A DNA stretch of 64,000 bases from Aphanothece saxicola GSE-SYN-MK-01-06B (GTDB lineage: Bacteria > Cyanobacteriota > Cyanobacteriia > PCC-6307 > Cyanobiaceae). How positions within the stretch are numbered: position 1 is the stretch's first letter; each line of letters begins with the position of its first letter. Positions 55,964 through 64,000 of the stretch are shown piece by piece. Made by a program: the position numbers and the translations under genes. Where the stretch lies: positions 327,406-391,405 of the forward strand of contig JAHHGT010000004.1 in assembly GCA_019359745.1 (NCBI GenBank), written 5' to 3'. The notes beneath the pieces are model-generated. The model ran no database searches. It saw nothing but the letters and a program-made list of their open reading frames with translations, and was not told the DNA's origin.

Positions 55964-57394
55964 GTGCAGCAGGGTGATCAGCTGTGGCACAGGGTGAGCC
56001 AGGATCTACAGGGCAGGCTCAGCAAACCGACCTACGAGACCTGGATCCGGCAGGCCCGTTGCCGGGATTTCGCCGACGGCCTGCTGCGGCTTGAGGCCCC
56101 GAACAGCTTCGCCTGCGGCTGGCTGCGCAAGAACTACCTGGTGATGATCGCCGCGGTGGCCAGCGAGCACGCCGGCCGGCAGGTGCGGGTGGAAGTGGAG
56201 GTGGCCCCGGATGCCGAACCGCTGGGTGAGCTGCCGGAGGTCGTCGCCGAGACCGGCGACACGCTGCCGCAGCCGGTGGTGGAGGCTCCGGTGCGTGCGG
56301 CCATGGGCCCGGCCGGCGGTGCCGGGGGTGGCACCCGGATGGTGCCGGCGCCCCTGCGCCTCGGGGCGGGACTGAACACCCGCTACGTGTTCAACCGTTT
56401 CGTCGTTGGGGCCAACAGCCGCATGGCCCATGCCGCCTCCCTGGCGGTGGCCGAGGCCCCCGGCCGGGAGTTCAACCCCCTGTTCATCTGTGGTGGGGTG
56501 GGCCTGGGCAAGACCCACCTGATGCAGGCCATCGGCCACTACCGGCTGGAGATCGACCCGGACGCCCGCGTGTTCTATGTCTCCACCGAGACCTTCACCA
56601 ATGACCTGATCCAGGCGATCCGCAAGGACGGGATGCAGGCCTTCCGCGATCGCTACCGGGCGGCCGACCTGATCCTGGTGGACGACATCCAGTTCATCGA
56701 GGGCAAGGAATACACCCAGGAGGAGTTCTTCCACACCTTCAACGCCCTGCATGAGGCCGGCCGCCAGATCGTGATCGCCAGCGACCGTCCCCCCAGCCAG
56801 ATTCCCAAGCTCCAGGAGCGGCTGATTTCCCGCTTCTCGATGGGGCTGATCGCCGACATCCAGATCCCCGATCTGGAGACCCGGATGGCGATCCTGCACA
56901 AGAAGGCCGAGGCGGAACAGGTGTCCCTGCCCCGGGAGCTGATCCAGTACATCGCCGGGCGCTTCACCTCCAACATCCGCGAACTCGAAGGCGCCCTCAC
57001 CCGGGCGGTGGCCTTCGCTTCGATCACCGGCCTGCCGATGACCGTGGAATCGCTGGCGCCGATGCTCGATCCGGTCGGCAATGAGGTGGCGGTCACCCCC
57101 CAGCAGGTGCTGGAGAAGGTGTCCGAGGTGTTCGAAGTGCGCATCGATGAGATGCTCAGCCCCAGCCGCAAACGGGCCGTCAGCCAGTCCCGCCAGGTGG
57201 GGATGTACCTGATGCGCCAGAACACGAATCTCTCGCTGCCGCGTATCGGCGAGGCCTTCGGCGGCAAGGATCACTCCACCGTGATGTACGCCGTGGAGCA
57301 GGTGGAGAAGAAGCTCAGCAGCGATCCCGCCCTGGCGCGGCGGGTGCAGCAGGTGCGGGACCTGCTGCAGATTGCCTGCCGCCAGCGCCGCTGA
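55964..57394 (+). CDS. dnaA: chromosomal replication initiator DnaA
   Basis: The protein has 476 residues from GTG 55964 (the only suitable start at this position). Domain I has [22 protein letters not shown]; domain III has [19 protein letters not shown], Walker [11 protein letters not shown] (about 177), Walker [10 protein letters not shown] (about 235) and [11 protein letters not shown]; domain IV has [13 protein letters not shown] and [11 protein letters not shown] (DnaA-box contact, about 432). A TATATT box at 55934-55939 could be the -10. I found no obvious cluster of DnaA boxes next to the gene. Confidence 0.95.
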   Translation: MQQGDQLWHRVSQDLQGRLSKPTYETWIRQARCRDFADGLLRLEAPNSFACGWLRKNYLVMIAAVASEHAGRQVRVEVEVAPDAEPLGELPEVVAETGDTLPQPVVEAPVRAAMGPAGGAGGGTRMVPAPLRLGAGLNTRYVFNRFVVGANSRMAHAASLAVAEAPGREFNPLFICGGVGLGKTHLMQAIGHYRLEIDPDARVFYVSTETFTNDLIQAIRKDGMQAFRDRYRAADLILVDDIQFIEGKEYTQEEFFHTFNALHEAGRQIVIASDRPPSQIPKLQERLISRFSMGLIADIQIPDLETRMAILHKKAEAEQVSLPRELIQYIAGRFTSNIRELEGALTRAVAFASITGLPMTVESLAPMLDPVGNEVAVTPQQVLEKVSEVFEVRIDEMLSPSRKRAVSQSRQVGMYLMRQNTNLSLPRIGEAFGGKDHSTVMYAVEQVEKKLSSDPALARRVQQVRDLLQIACRQRR

Positions 57395-57408
57395 GCTTCA
57401 GCCGGCGC
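57385..57408. terminator. hairpin spanning dnaA and cbbX stops
   Basis: GCGCCG-CTGA (57385-57394) pairs with TCAG and CGGCGC (57398-57408) with one bulged C; the loop is GCT. Both stop codons lie in the stem, so it could act on both convergent transcripts. Confidence 0.45.
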
Positions 57409-58366
57409 CGGTGAGGGGCAGGGCGGGATCCAGCCCCTCTACCTCGCCTTGAAACACCCGGCTGGCGGTGATGTCGTCGGCTTCGATCGTCATCAGGTCG
57501 GTCTTGGTGAGGGCCCGGCCCATGCCGCTGAACAGCCGGTTGGCCTGGCGCATGCGGGCCCGGTCGATGGCGTTGCGGATCGAGCGGGCGTTGGCGAAGA
57601 AGGGCAGCTGCATGCGGCGCTGGATGTACTCGGCGAAGGCCGCGCCCGCCTCCGGGCTGAAGCGGTAGTTCTCCGCCGCCAGGATCAGCTGGGCGATCGC
57701 CAGAAGTTCGCTGGCGGAGTAGTCGGGGAAGTCGATGTGGTTGGCCACCCGCGAGGACAGGCCCGGGTTGCTCTGGTAGAAAATGTCCATCCGCTCCTTG
57801 TAGCCGGCGAAGATCACCACCAGATCGTTGCGGTTGTTCTCCATCACCTGCAGCAGAATCTCGATCGCCTCGGCGCCGTAGTCCCGCTCGTTCTCCGGCC
57901 GGTAGAGGTAATAGGCCTCGTCGATGAACAGCACGCCGCCCATCGCTTTTTTGAGCATCTCCCGGGTTTTGGGGGCGGTGTGGCCGATGTACTGGCCCAC
58001 CAGATCGTCGCGGGTGGCCGTCACCACATGGCCTTTGCGCACGTAGCCGAGCCCATGCAGGATCTTCGACATGCGTTCCGCCACCGTCGTCTTGCCCGTG
58101 CCGGGCCGGCCGGTGAACGACATGTGCAGGCTGGGGGGTGCCGTGTCGAGCCCCACCTGGGTGCGGGCCCGGTTGATCACCAGCAGGGCGGCGATCTCCC
58201 GGATCCTGGCCTTCACCGGACGCAGGCCGATCAGTTCCCGGTCGAGCTGGTCGAGACCCTCCTTGATCCCGGCGGCGTCGTAGGCCGCCCGCAGGTCCAC
58301 CAGCGTCGATTCCTGGGCGTCGGCCGCCCCGGCGGCGTCGGCAGCGTCGTCGCTAGAGGAGCCCAT
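57398..58366 (-). CDS. cbbX: CbbX-type AAA+ Rubisco activase
   Basis: The protein has 322 residues. After a short acidic/Ala-rich N-terminus comes an AAA+ ATPase with Walker [10 protein letters not shown] (about 88), the pore-loop region [15 protein letters not shown], Walker [12 protein letters not shown] (about 143), sensor [11 protein letters not shown] and the arginine-containing [19 protein letters not shown]. These are hallmarks of CbbX, which remodels inhibited red-type Rubisco. It is the last gene of the carboxysome-linked operon; the start overlaps the acRAF stop by 14 bases. Its activity on form IA Rubisco is inference. Confidence 0.93.
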   Translation of the reverse strand: MGSSSDDAADAAGAADAQESTLVDLRAAYDAAGIKEGLDQLDRELIGLRPVKARIREIAALLVINRARTQVGLDTAPPSLHMSFTGRPGTGKTTVAERMSKILHGLGYVRKGHVVTATRDDLVGQYIGHTAPKTREMLKKAMGGVLFIDEAYYLYRPENERDYGAEAIEILLQVMENNRNDLVVIFAGYKERMDIFYQSNPGLSSRVANHIDFPDYSASELLAIAQLILAAENYRFSPEAGAAFAEYIQRRMQLPFFANARSIRNAIDRARMRQANRLFSGMGRALTKTDLMTIEADDITASRVFQGEVEGLDPALPLTGAG

Positions 58367-58598
58367 CGATGGCCTTGGCGAAGGTTTCCTCCGGTTCGCC
58401 GATGGGGTCCTCCTCCGCTTCGGCGCGCACGGTGAGATTCACGTAGGTGCGCCCGAAGCTGATGTCGGGGAAGCGGCCCTCCTGCTCCGAGAGGCCGTTG
58501 AGGCGCTCCAGGAACGTGCGGGTGCGTTCGTAGTCGTCGAACTCGATGCGGCGCTCGAGCCGATCGGGTCGGGGCCGTCGGGTCCAGGGCTGATCCAT
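58353..58598 (-). CDS. acRAF: alpha-carboxysome Rubisco assembly factor (pterin dehydratase-like)
   Basis: The protein has 81 residues of the pterin-4a-carbinolamine dehydratase fold: [45 protein letters not shown] and FAKAIDGLL. The catalytic His motif of true dehydratases is not conserved ([10 protein letters not shown] instead), as in acRAF proteins encoded with alpha-carboxysomes. Placement between chpX and cbbX agrees with a role in Rubisco folding or assembly. Confidence 0.88.
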   Translation of the reverse strand: MDQPWTRRPRPDRLERRIEFDDYERTRTFLERLNGLSEQEGRFPDISFGRTYVNLTVRAEAEEDPIGEPEETFAKAIDGLL

Positions 58599-58613
58599 GG
58601 ATCCGACCCTAGA

Positions 58614-59774
58614 TCAGCCCGGATCGTCGAGACAGTCGGTGCGGGCCACGCAGAGGCGGGCAGCCCAGGCGGCGGCATAGGCCCTGTTGGCCGCCTGCTG
58701 CGCCGGGACGGTGCTGTCGAGCGGATGGGGGAAGGTGCCGGCGATGGCGGCGTTGGTGACGCAGAACATCGCCTTCTGGAACGTCATGCAGATCTTCACC
58801 CGCACGTCCCCGGCGCCGCGGATGCCGGCCAGGTAGGTCTGGTGCAGTCGCTCGGGCAGGTGGCGGTACATGTCCTGCATCAGCAGGCTGGGCGGGATAC
58901 CCGAGCCCATGGTGGGCAGCGGGTCGGCGTAGAGGGCGCCGTACATGAACTGGGCCTGGTCGGGGGAGATCTGCTGGGCCTGGGCGTTGAAGGACACGGT
59001 GCCCAGGAACGGGGTGCCGCGCAGGAACACCGCTTCGACGTAGGGCACGGCCACATCCACGAGGAACGTGAGGCCCGCCTCGGGGGGGAGCACCCAGAAG
59101 CGGGTGCCGGCGATGTCCACCGCGTAGGTGATCGGGGCACCGGCCGCCGCCACCAGGCCCTCCTTGATGAAGGTGACCACCGCGGCGATCGAGTCCACCC
59201 TCCCGTCCCGCTCGGCCCGGGCCAGATCGATGAACAGATCGCTCATCACCCGCCAGAACTGCCCCAGGGCATGGGTGGTGGCCGCCGAGCGGATCAGTTC
59301 GCTCAGGAACTGGGGGAACAGCGGGTTGAGGGCCGCCAGCAGGGGGTCGCGGCGGGTCTTGTGGGCGACGATGGCGGCGCAGTTGGCCGCAAAGGCCTCG
59401 CTGTCGAGGTAGGCATCGAGGCCACCGGTGCCGTGCCAGAGCATCGCCTTCTGGCAGTACTCCGCATATTCGAAGTTGATCCGGTCGTGCAGCAGATGGC
59501 GCCAGATCTTCGCCGGGCTGTGGTCACCGTCGAGGAAGCGGAACACCGGGAAGGGATTCAGGAACTGCTTCTCGGCCTGGTAGATGAGGTTGATGCTGTA
59601 GGCATCCAGCACCTCCCCGTAGCTCTCGAGCACGTCCACCACCTGGCTCAGGTGATCGGGGGACTCGGCCAGCAGGGTGCGTCCGGCCAGCAGGGTCTCC
59701 ACCAGGTCGTCGCTGGAGGGCAGCCCGCCGCTGAAGGTGAGGGGCGGTTTGGGGGAACGGGGGATCGGTCTCAT
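58614..59774 (-). CDS. chpX: CO2 hydration protein (ChpX/CupA-CupB family)
   Basis: The protein has 386 residues and no signal peptide. It matches the ChpX/Y (CupA/CupB) family of NDH-1MS-associated proteins: DHLSQVVDVLESYGEVLDAYSINLIYQAEKQFLNPFPVFRF is represented in its N-terminal third, followed by FEYAEYCQKAMLWHGTGGLDAY and QFMYGALYADPLP. These proteins sit on NdhD/NdhF and hydrate CO2 to bicarbonate with a zinc site. The start overlaps the ndhD stop (ATGA). Confidence 0.93.
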   Translation of the reverse strand: MRPIPRSPKPPLTFSGGLPSSDDLVETLLAGRTLLAESPDHLSQVVDVLESYGEVLDAYSINLIYQAEKQFLNPFPVFRFLDGDHSPAKIWRHLLHDRINFEYAEYCQKAMLWHGTGGLDAYLDSEAFAANCAAIVAHKTRRDPLLAALNPLFPQFLSELIRSAATTHALGQFWRVMSDLFIDLARAERDGRVDSIAAVVTFIKEGLVAAAGAPITYAVDIAGTRFWVLPPEAGLTFLVDVAVPYVEAVFLRGTPFLGTVSFNAQAQQISPDQAQFMYGALYADPLPTMGSGIPPSLLMQDMYRHLPERLHQTYLAGIRGAGDVRVKICMTFQKAMFCVTNAAIAGTFPHPLDSTVPAQQAANRAYAAAWAARLCVARTDCLDDPG

Positions 59775-61303
59775 GAGAGCAGCCCTCCCCCCTGGATCGC
59801 CGCCACCAGGGCCGGCAACTGGGCCATGGCGGTGGTGGCCTGTTCGCTGAGTTTGCCGAGCCCCCAGGGCAGCACCCCCAGGCCCACCACACCGCTGGCC
59901 AGGGCCAGAGCCGGCAGGGTTTCACGCAGGGCCACCGCCGGCAGCCTCACCTCGAGGCGGGAATCGGCCACCGCATCACCGCTGGCTGGGGTCACCGCCA
60001 GCCGGCCGAAGAAGGCCCGGTTGACCAGCAGCAGGAAGTACACCGCCGTGAGCCCGGAGCCCACCATGCACAGCAGGGTGGCCACCGGGAAGGCGGCGAG
60101 GCTGCCGCGGAACACCAGGAATTCGGAGATGAAACCCGCCATGCCCGGCATGCCGGCGCTGGCCATCACCCCCAGGATCATCAGGGTTCCGGTGAAGGGA
60201 AGGCCCCGCTCGGGGTTGAGCAGGCCCCGCAGCACCTCCAGATCCCGGGTGCGGGTTTTGCGGTAGACCACGCCCACCAGCAGGAACAGCAGGGCGGAGA
60301 TCAGGCCGTGGCTGACCATCTGGAAGACGGCCCCCAGCAGGCTGACGGGGGTGGCGGCGGCTGCCGCCAGCAGGATGTAGCCCATGTGGCCCACGGAGCT
60401 GTAGGCCACCATTCGTTTCATGTCCCGCTGGGCGATGGCCGCCAGCGAGCCGTACAGCACCGACACCGCCGCCCAGCCCGCCAGCCAGGGAGCGAGCAAC
60501 GCCCAGGCCTCCGGGAACATCCCCAGGCAGAAACGCAGCAGGCCGTAGGTGCCCAGTTTCAGCAGCACACCGGCCAGCAACACCGACACCGGTGTGGAGG
60601 CCTCGGTGTGGGCATCGGGAAGCCAGGTGTGGAACGGCACCAGCGGGATCTTGATGGCAAACCCGATCAACAGCGCCCCCAGCAGCACCAGCTGGGTGCC
60701 CATGCCCAGCTGGGCCGTGGTCACCGGGTGGATGGCGAAATCGGCCTGGCCGGTGACCAGGGCGAGGCCCAGGAACGCCCCAAGGATCAGGAAGCCTGAA
60801 ATGGCCGTGAAGATCAGGAACTTGGTGGCCGCGTAGCCCCGGTTGGCGCCGCCCCAGATCGAGATCAGCAGCCAGAGGGGAATCAGCTCCAGCTCATAGA
60901 AGAGGAAAAACAGCAGCAGGTTTTCTGACAGGAAGGCCCCGTTCACCGCGCCGCTGATCCCCAGCAGCAGGGCGAAGTAGAGGCGGGGACGCTGGCTGAG
61001 GTCGCGGGTGCAGATCGCCGACACCAGGGTGAGGGCGGCGTTGACCAGCACCAGCGGCATGGCCAGGCCATCGACACCCAGGCGGTAATCGAGGCCGATG
61101 CTGTCGACCCAGGCGAAGGACTCCTGCAACTGCAGGCCCGGATCGCTGACGTCGAAGGCCAGCAGCACCCGCAGGCTCCAGAGCAGCTGCAGCACCAGCA
61201 GGCCGAGGGCCGCGCGGCGGATGCGCTCGGTGGCCAGCTCGCCCGGCCAGCAGAGCAGGCCGAGGGCACCGGCGAAGGGAATCAGCAGCAGGGCGCTCAG
61301 CAT
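59771..61303 (-). CDS. ndhD: NDH-1 subunit NdhD (CO2-uptake type)
   Basis: The protein has 510 residues with about fourteen membrane helices and the antiporter-like core: LLFFLFYELELIPLWLLI (key Glu), IKIPLVPFHTWLPDAHTEA (Lys/His on the proton path), MVAYSSVGHMGYI and VSHGLISALLFLLVG. Placement between ndhF and chpX identifies it as the NdhD3/D4-type subunit of the NDH-1MS CO2-uptake complex, not the respiratory NdhD1. Nine bases separate it from ndhF. Confidence 0.94.
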   Translation of the reverse strand: MLSALLLIPFAGALGLLCWPGELATERIRRAALGLLVLQLLWSLRVLLAFDVSDPGLQLQESFAWVDSIGLDYRLGVDGLAMPLVLVNAALTLVSAICTRDLSQRPRLYFALLLGISGAVNGAFLSENLLLFFLFYELELIPLWLLISIWGGANRGYAATKFLIFTAISGFLILGAFLGLALVTGQADFAIHPVTTAQLGMGTQLVLLGALLIGFAIKIPLVPFHTWLPDAHTEASTPVSVLLAGVLLKLGTYGLLRFCLGMFPEAWALLAPWLAGWAAVSVLYGSLAAIAQRDMKRMVAYSSVGHMGYILLAAAAATPVSLLGAVFQMVSHGLISALLFLLVGVVYRKTRTRDLEVLRGLLNPERGLPFTGTLMILGVMASAGMPGMAGFISEFLVFRGSLAAFPVATLLCMVGSGLTAVYFLLLVNRAFFGRLAVTPASGDAVADSRLEVRLPAVALRETLPALALASGVVGLGVLPWGLGKLSEQATTAMAQLPALVAAIQGGGLLS

Positions 61304-61312
61304 GGTTCCGCC

Positions 61313-63157
61313 TCAGCCCCCCAGCCAGGAGAGGCTGCCGATCAGCACCACGATCGCCGCCACCACGGTGAAGACGTAGGTCTGAAGCCGGCCGCTCACC
61401 CCCAGCTTGAGGCTTTCGGCCGAGGCCATCGAGACGTCGGCGATGCGGTTGACCAGCCCGTTCACCACCAGTTGGTCGAAGCCGTTGGTGATCCGGGCCA
61501 GCCCAGCCACGAAGGCAACGATCGTGGCCCGGTAGATGCGGTCGGTGTAGAAGTCGAAGGCGAGCAGGTCCTGCAGGACCCGCAGGGGCCGCAGCACGGA
61601 GCGGGACCAGAAGGTGTCCAGGGGGACCAGGCTGCCGGCCAGCAGCCCGGCCAGGCCGCTGCCCACCAGCGCCAGGGCCGTGCCGCCTGAGAAGGCGCCG
61701 ATGCCGGGAACCCGGTCGATGCGGGCCATCACCAGGGGGGTCACCAGCACCAGCACCGCCACGGTCACCATCGGCAGGGCCATCAGCCAGTTCACCTCCG
61801 GGGTGCGGCGGGTCTTGGGGTGGGCAGACCCCAGGAACACCTGGCGGTAAACCCTGGTGAAGTTGAGTGCGGTCAGGCCGTTGGTGAGCAGCACCACGGC
61901 GGCAAAGAACGGGGCCCTGGAGCTCAGCCCCTCCACCATCAGGCCGAAGCTCCAGAAGCAGCCCAGGGGCAGCAGGCCGGTGAGGCCGGCCGCCCCCACC
62001 AGGAATCCGGTCGTGGTGGCGGGCATGCGGGAGCCCAGGCCGCCCAGTTCGGTGAGGTCCTGGCAGTTGGTGGTGGCGATGACGCTGCCCACGCTCATGA
62101 ACAGCACGGCCTTGGCCAGGGCATGGGAGAAGAGCAGCAACAGGGCGATGAAGGGCTGCTGCAGGGCGATGGCCACGAACACCAGCCCCAGGTAGGAAGT
62201 GGTGGAGTAGGAGCAGGCCCGCTTCAGGTCGACCTGGGAGATGGCCACCAGGGCCCCGCCCAGGGCACTGATGGTGCCCACCGCCAGCAGCACATCAATC
62301 GCCACCGGCGAGATCAACAGCAGCGGCATCACCTTGAGGAGCACCACGGCGCCGCAGGTCACCACCACGGAATTGCGCAGGATTGAGGCCGGATTCGGAC
62401 CCTCCATCGCCTCATCCAGCCAGAGGTGCATCGGGAACTGGGCACACTTGCCCATCGGGCCGGCGATCAGCCCCAGGCCCAGCAGGGTGGCCCCCAGGGC
62501 CGGCAGGGTCTGGTGGGCCGACCAGGCGTAGAGGTCGTTGAACTCCAGCGATCCGGCCCAGGCCGACAGGGTGACGACACCCATCAGCAGCAGTACATCG
62601 CCCACCCGCTTGGTGAGGAAGGCATCGCGGGCGGCGGTCACCACGAGGGGCTGGGCGTACCAGAAGCCCACCAGCAGGTAGGTGGACAGGGTGAGCATCT
62701 CCAGCAGGAAATAGCTCATGAACAGGTTGCTGCTCAGCACCACCCCGGCCATGGCCCCTTCGAAGAACCCCACCAGGGCGTAGAACCGCGCCAGGGACCA
62801 TTCCTTGTCGAGATAGCCCAGGGCGAACACCTGCCCCACCAGGCTCAGGCCGGTCACCAGCTCCAGGGCCGCCAGGTTGGTGAGGGACAGATCGAAGCCG
62901 ATGCGCAGGTCCAGGTCGGCGGCCGCGAACCAGGCGATGTCGAGGTGCTGGGGGCCGAGGGCCAGCACGGCGCGCAGCACGAGGCTGCCGTGCAGCACCG
63001 CCAGCAGGGTGACCAGCAGGTTGAGGTAGGCCGCCGGACGGGGGCCATTGCGTTTGATCCAGCCCGTGGCCCAGGGCAGCGACAGCACCATGCCGCTGAA
63101 TCCGTAGAGGGGGATCAGCCAGCTGAGCTGGATCGACAGGGGAAGGGTGTCCGGCAA
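61313..63157 (-). CDS. ndhF: NDH-1 subunit NdhF (CO2-uptake type)
   Basis: The protein has 614 residues with about sixteen helices. FFEGAMAGVVLSSNLFMSYF, LEMLTLSTYLLVGFW, MGKCAQFPMHLWLDEAMEGP and KRACSYSTTSYLGLVF are the conserved proton-path segments. It pairs with the following ndhD and chpX, giving an NDH-1MS module. The frame opens with TTG 63157; later starts are possible but would remove the first helix. It follows the ferritin-like gene by 11 bases. Confidence 0.93.
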   Translation of the reverse strand: MPDTLPLSIQLSWLIPLYGFSGMVLSLPWATGWIKRNGPRPAAYLNLLVTLLAVLHGSLVLRAVLALGPQHLDIAWFAAADLDLRIGFDLSLTNLAALELVTGLSLVGQVFALGYLDKEWSLARFYALVGFFEGAMAGVVLSSNLFMSYFLLEMLTLSTYLLVGFWYAQPLVVTAARDAFLTKRVGDVLLLMGVVTLSAWAGSLEFNDLYAWSAHQTLPALGATLLGLGLIAGPMGKCAQFPMHLWLDEAMEGPNPASILRNSVVVTCGAVVLLKVMPLLLISPVAIDVLLAVGTISALGGALVAISQVDLKRACSYSTTSYLGLVFVAIALQQPFIALLLLFSHALAKAVLFMSVGSVIATTNCQDLTELGGLGSRMPATTTGFLVGAAGLTGLLPLGCFWSFGLMVEGLSSRAPFFAAVVLLTNGLTALNFTRVYRQVFLGSAHPKTRRTPEVNWLMALPMVTVAVLVLVTPLVMARIDRVPGIGAFSGGTALALVGSGLAGLLAGSLVPLDTFWSRSVLRPLRVLQDLLAFDFYTDRIYRATIVAFVAGLARITNGFDQLVVNGLVNRIADVSMASAESLKLGVSGRLQTYVFTVVAAIVVLIGSLSWLGG

Positions 63158-63168
63158 TGGAAGGGACG

Positions 63169-63636
63169 TCAGAAGGTGGCCCTTTGCAGGGACCGGGCCT
63201 GGGCGTTGCCCAGGCTGTCCAGCCAGGCCGCCAGCACGTCCCCATGCTGCTGTTCTTCGTCCCTCAGGGTTCGGAAGAAAGCTTCATTGTTGCGATCGCC
63301 GATCAGCAGACAGAAGCGCGTGGCTTCCGCGTAGTGCTGGATCAGATCCAGCTCGAGATCGGCATCGAGGCGCAGCAGACCCGCCAGATCGGCGGCGTGG
63401 CCCACCGGCCGCAGCTGGGACGCGGCCGGGGCCACCCCCAGCTGGAGCATGCGCTGCACCAGCCGCTCGGCATGGCGCAATTCCTCCACCGTTTCCTGGC
63501 GGAAGCGTTCGGCGGCCTCGGCCTCGCCCCAGAGCTCCACGAGGGAGGCCTGGGTCATGTACTGCTGCACGGCGGACAGTTCCAGGCTCAACGCGCGGCC
63601 CAGGTAGCCGAGGACGCGCGGATGGGCGGCGTCCAT
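63169..63636 (-). CDS. ferritin-like/bacterioferritin-like protein of the carboxysome locus
   Basis: The 155-residue four-helix protein has the di-iron ligand pattern: LSLELSAVQQYMTQ, EELRHAERL, LELDLIQHYAEA and LRDEEQQHGDVL, providing the expected Glu and ExxH motifs. Similar ferritin-like proteins occur beside cso and ndh genes in alpha-cyanobacteria; the role is unknown and could be redox or iron-related. It sits 11 bases before ndhF and five after the shell-protein gene. Confidence 0.87.
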   Translation of the reverse strand: MDAAHPRVLGYLGRALSLELSAVQQYMTQASLVELWGEAEAAERFRQETVEELRHAERLVQRMLQLGVAPAASQLRPVGHAADLAGLLRLDADLELDLIQHYAEATRFCLLIGDRNNEAFFRTLRDEEQQHGDVLAAWLDSLGNAQARSLQRATF

Positions 63637-63641
63637 GGGGA

Positions 63642-63950
63642 TCAGCCCCTGCGGCCGACGCCGGAGGCCGCCAGGGCAGGCTCCACTTCGCTGTGGGGAC
63701 GGGCAATGATGTGGGCGGCCACCAGGCCGTCGCCCACCCGCTCGCAGGCATCGGCTCCGGCCCGCACGGCCGCGTTCACAGCACCGGTTTCGCCACGCAC
63801 CATCACGGTGACGTAGCCGCCACCGACGAATTCGCGGGCGATCAGGGTGACTTCGGCGGCCTTGGTCATGGCGTCCGCCGCTTCGATCGCCGGCACCAGG
63901 CCACGGGTTTCGATCAGACCGAGAGCGATGCCGTGGATGGTGGGGGCCAT
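63642..63950 (-). CDS. csoS1: carboxysome shell hexamer protein, CsoS1 family (possibly CsoS1E)
   Basis: The 102-residue BMC-domain protein contains GIALGLIETRGLVPAIEAAD, MTKAAEVTLIAREFVGGGYV, RGETGAVNAAVRAGADACER and GDGLVAAHIIARPHSEVEP, nearly the standard CsoS1 sequence; such proteins form the flat hexameric facets. ATG 63950 gives a normal CsoS1 start, but the frame stays open to the window edge and encodes a Gly/Pro/Thr/Ser-rich stretch, as expected for an N-terminally extended CsoS1E. It is the first visible gene of the CO2-concentrating operon. Confidence 0.9.
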   Translation of the reverse strand: MAPTIHGIALGLIETRGLVPAIEAADAMTKAAEVTLIAREFVGGGYVTVMVRGETGAVNAAVRAGADACERVGDGLVAAHIIARPHSEVEPALAASGVGRRG

Positions 63951-64000
63951 GGGGGAGGTACGGGGAGTGGGGGTCGAGGGGGGGGTGCCGGCGCCGCCGC

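Overview
The window is a very GC-rich, gene-dense piece of a picocyanobacterial chromosome, most like the Cyanobium / freshwater-brackish Synechococcus group (alpha-cyanobacteria). The evidence is ndhL at the left edge, an intronless tRNA-Leu(UAA), an alpha-carboxysome-associated operon at the right edge (CsoS1-type shell protein, ferritin-like protein, NdhF, NdhD, CO2 hydration protein, acRAF and CbbX), several small cyanobacterial protein families, and a bidirectional [NiFe] hydrogenase set. I saw no phage, insertion sequence or CRISPR array.

Layout. 1-6 kb: ndhL (partial), tRNA-Leu, a YkoF/MTH1187-type protein, a redox membrane protein, a DJ-1/PfpI protein, a Nif11-domain peptide, a VOC protein and a PAS-rich diguanylate cyclase. 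6-29 kb: the hydrogen/fermentation island. hoxE is cut off from hoxF-U-Y-H-W-hypA by a 5.6-kb block holding a degenerate GGDEF protein, a CHASE-PAS-GGDEF*-EAL phosphodiesterase and a solute-binding lipoprotein. After hypA comes an outer-membrane barrel gene with its own terminator, then a tightly overlapped run hypB-hypF-hypC-nifJ-DHOD-like-hypD-hypE. In this arrangement pyruvate:ferredoxin oxidoreductase (electron source), the hydrogenase (electron sink) and the NiFe-site maturation proteins are encoded together.

29-45 kb: mostly housekeeping and transport genes: a P-type ATPase, TraB-like protein, RND pump, fused PyrF-PyrE, malic enzyme, FAH-family enzyme, KefC/KefF-like pair, L,D-transpeptidase-like protein, short SepF-like protein and RidA. 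45-50 kb: an ABC ATPase and a three-gene partner-switching operon (STAS, HATPase, cNMP-binding PP2C phosphatase). A CRP-type palindrome lies in its promoter region. 49-57 kb: gloB, hisG, an ABC exporter, a hydrolase, a GNAT protein, two linked glycosyltransferase-like genes, an HtrA protease and dnaA.

57-64 kb: the CO2-concentrating operon on the minus strand, running csoS1-type, ferritin-like, ndhF, ndhD, chpX, acRAF, cbbX. It supplies high-affinity CO2 uptake by an NDH-1MS complex plus Rubisco assembly and activation factors. The shell-protein frame remains open to the window edge, so it may be longer than annotated. Short GC hairpins enclose the stop codons at many of the convergent gene ends.
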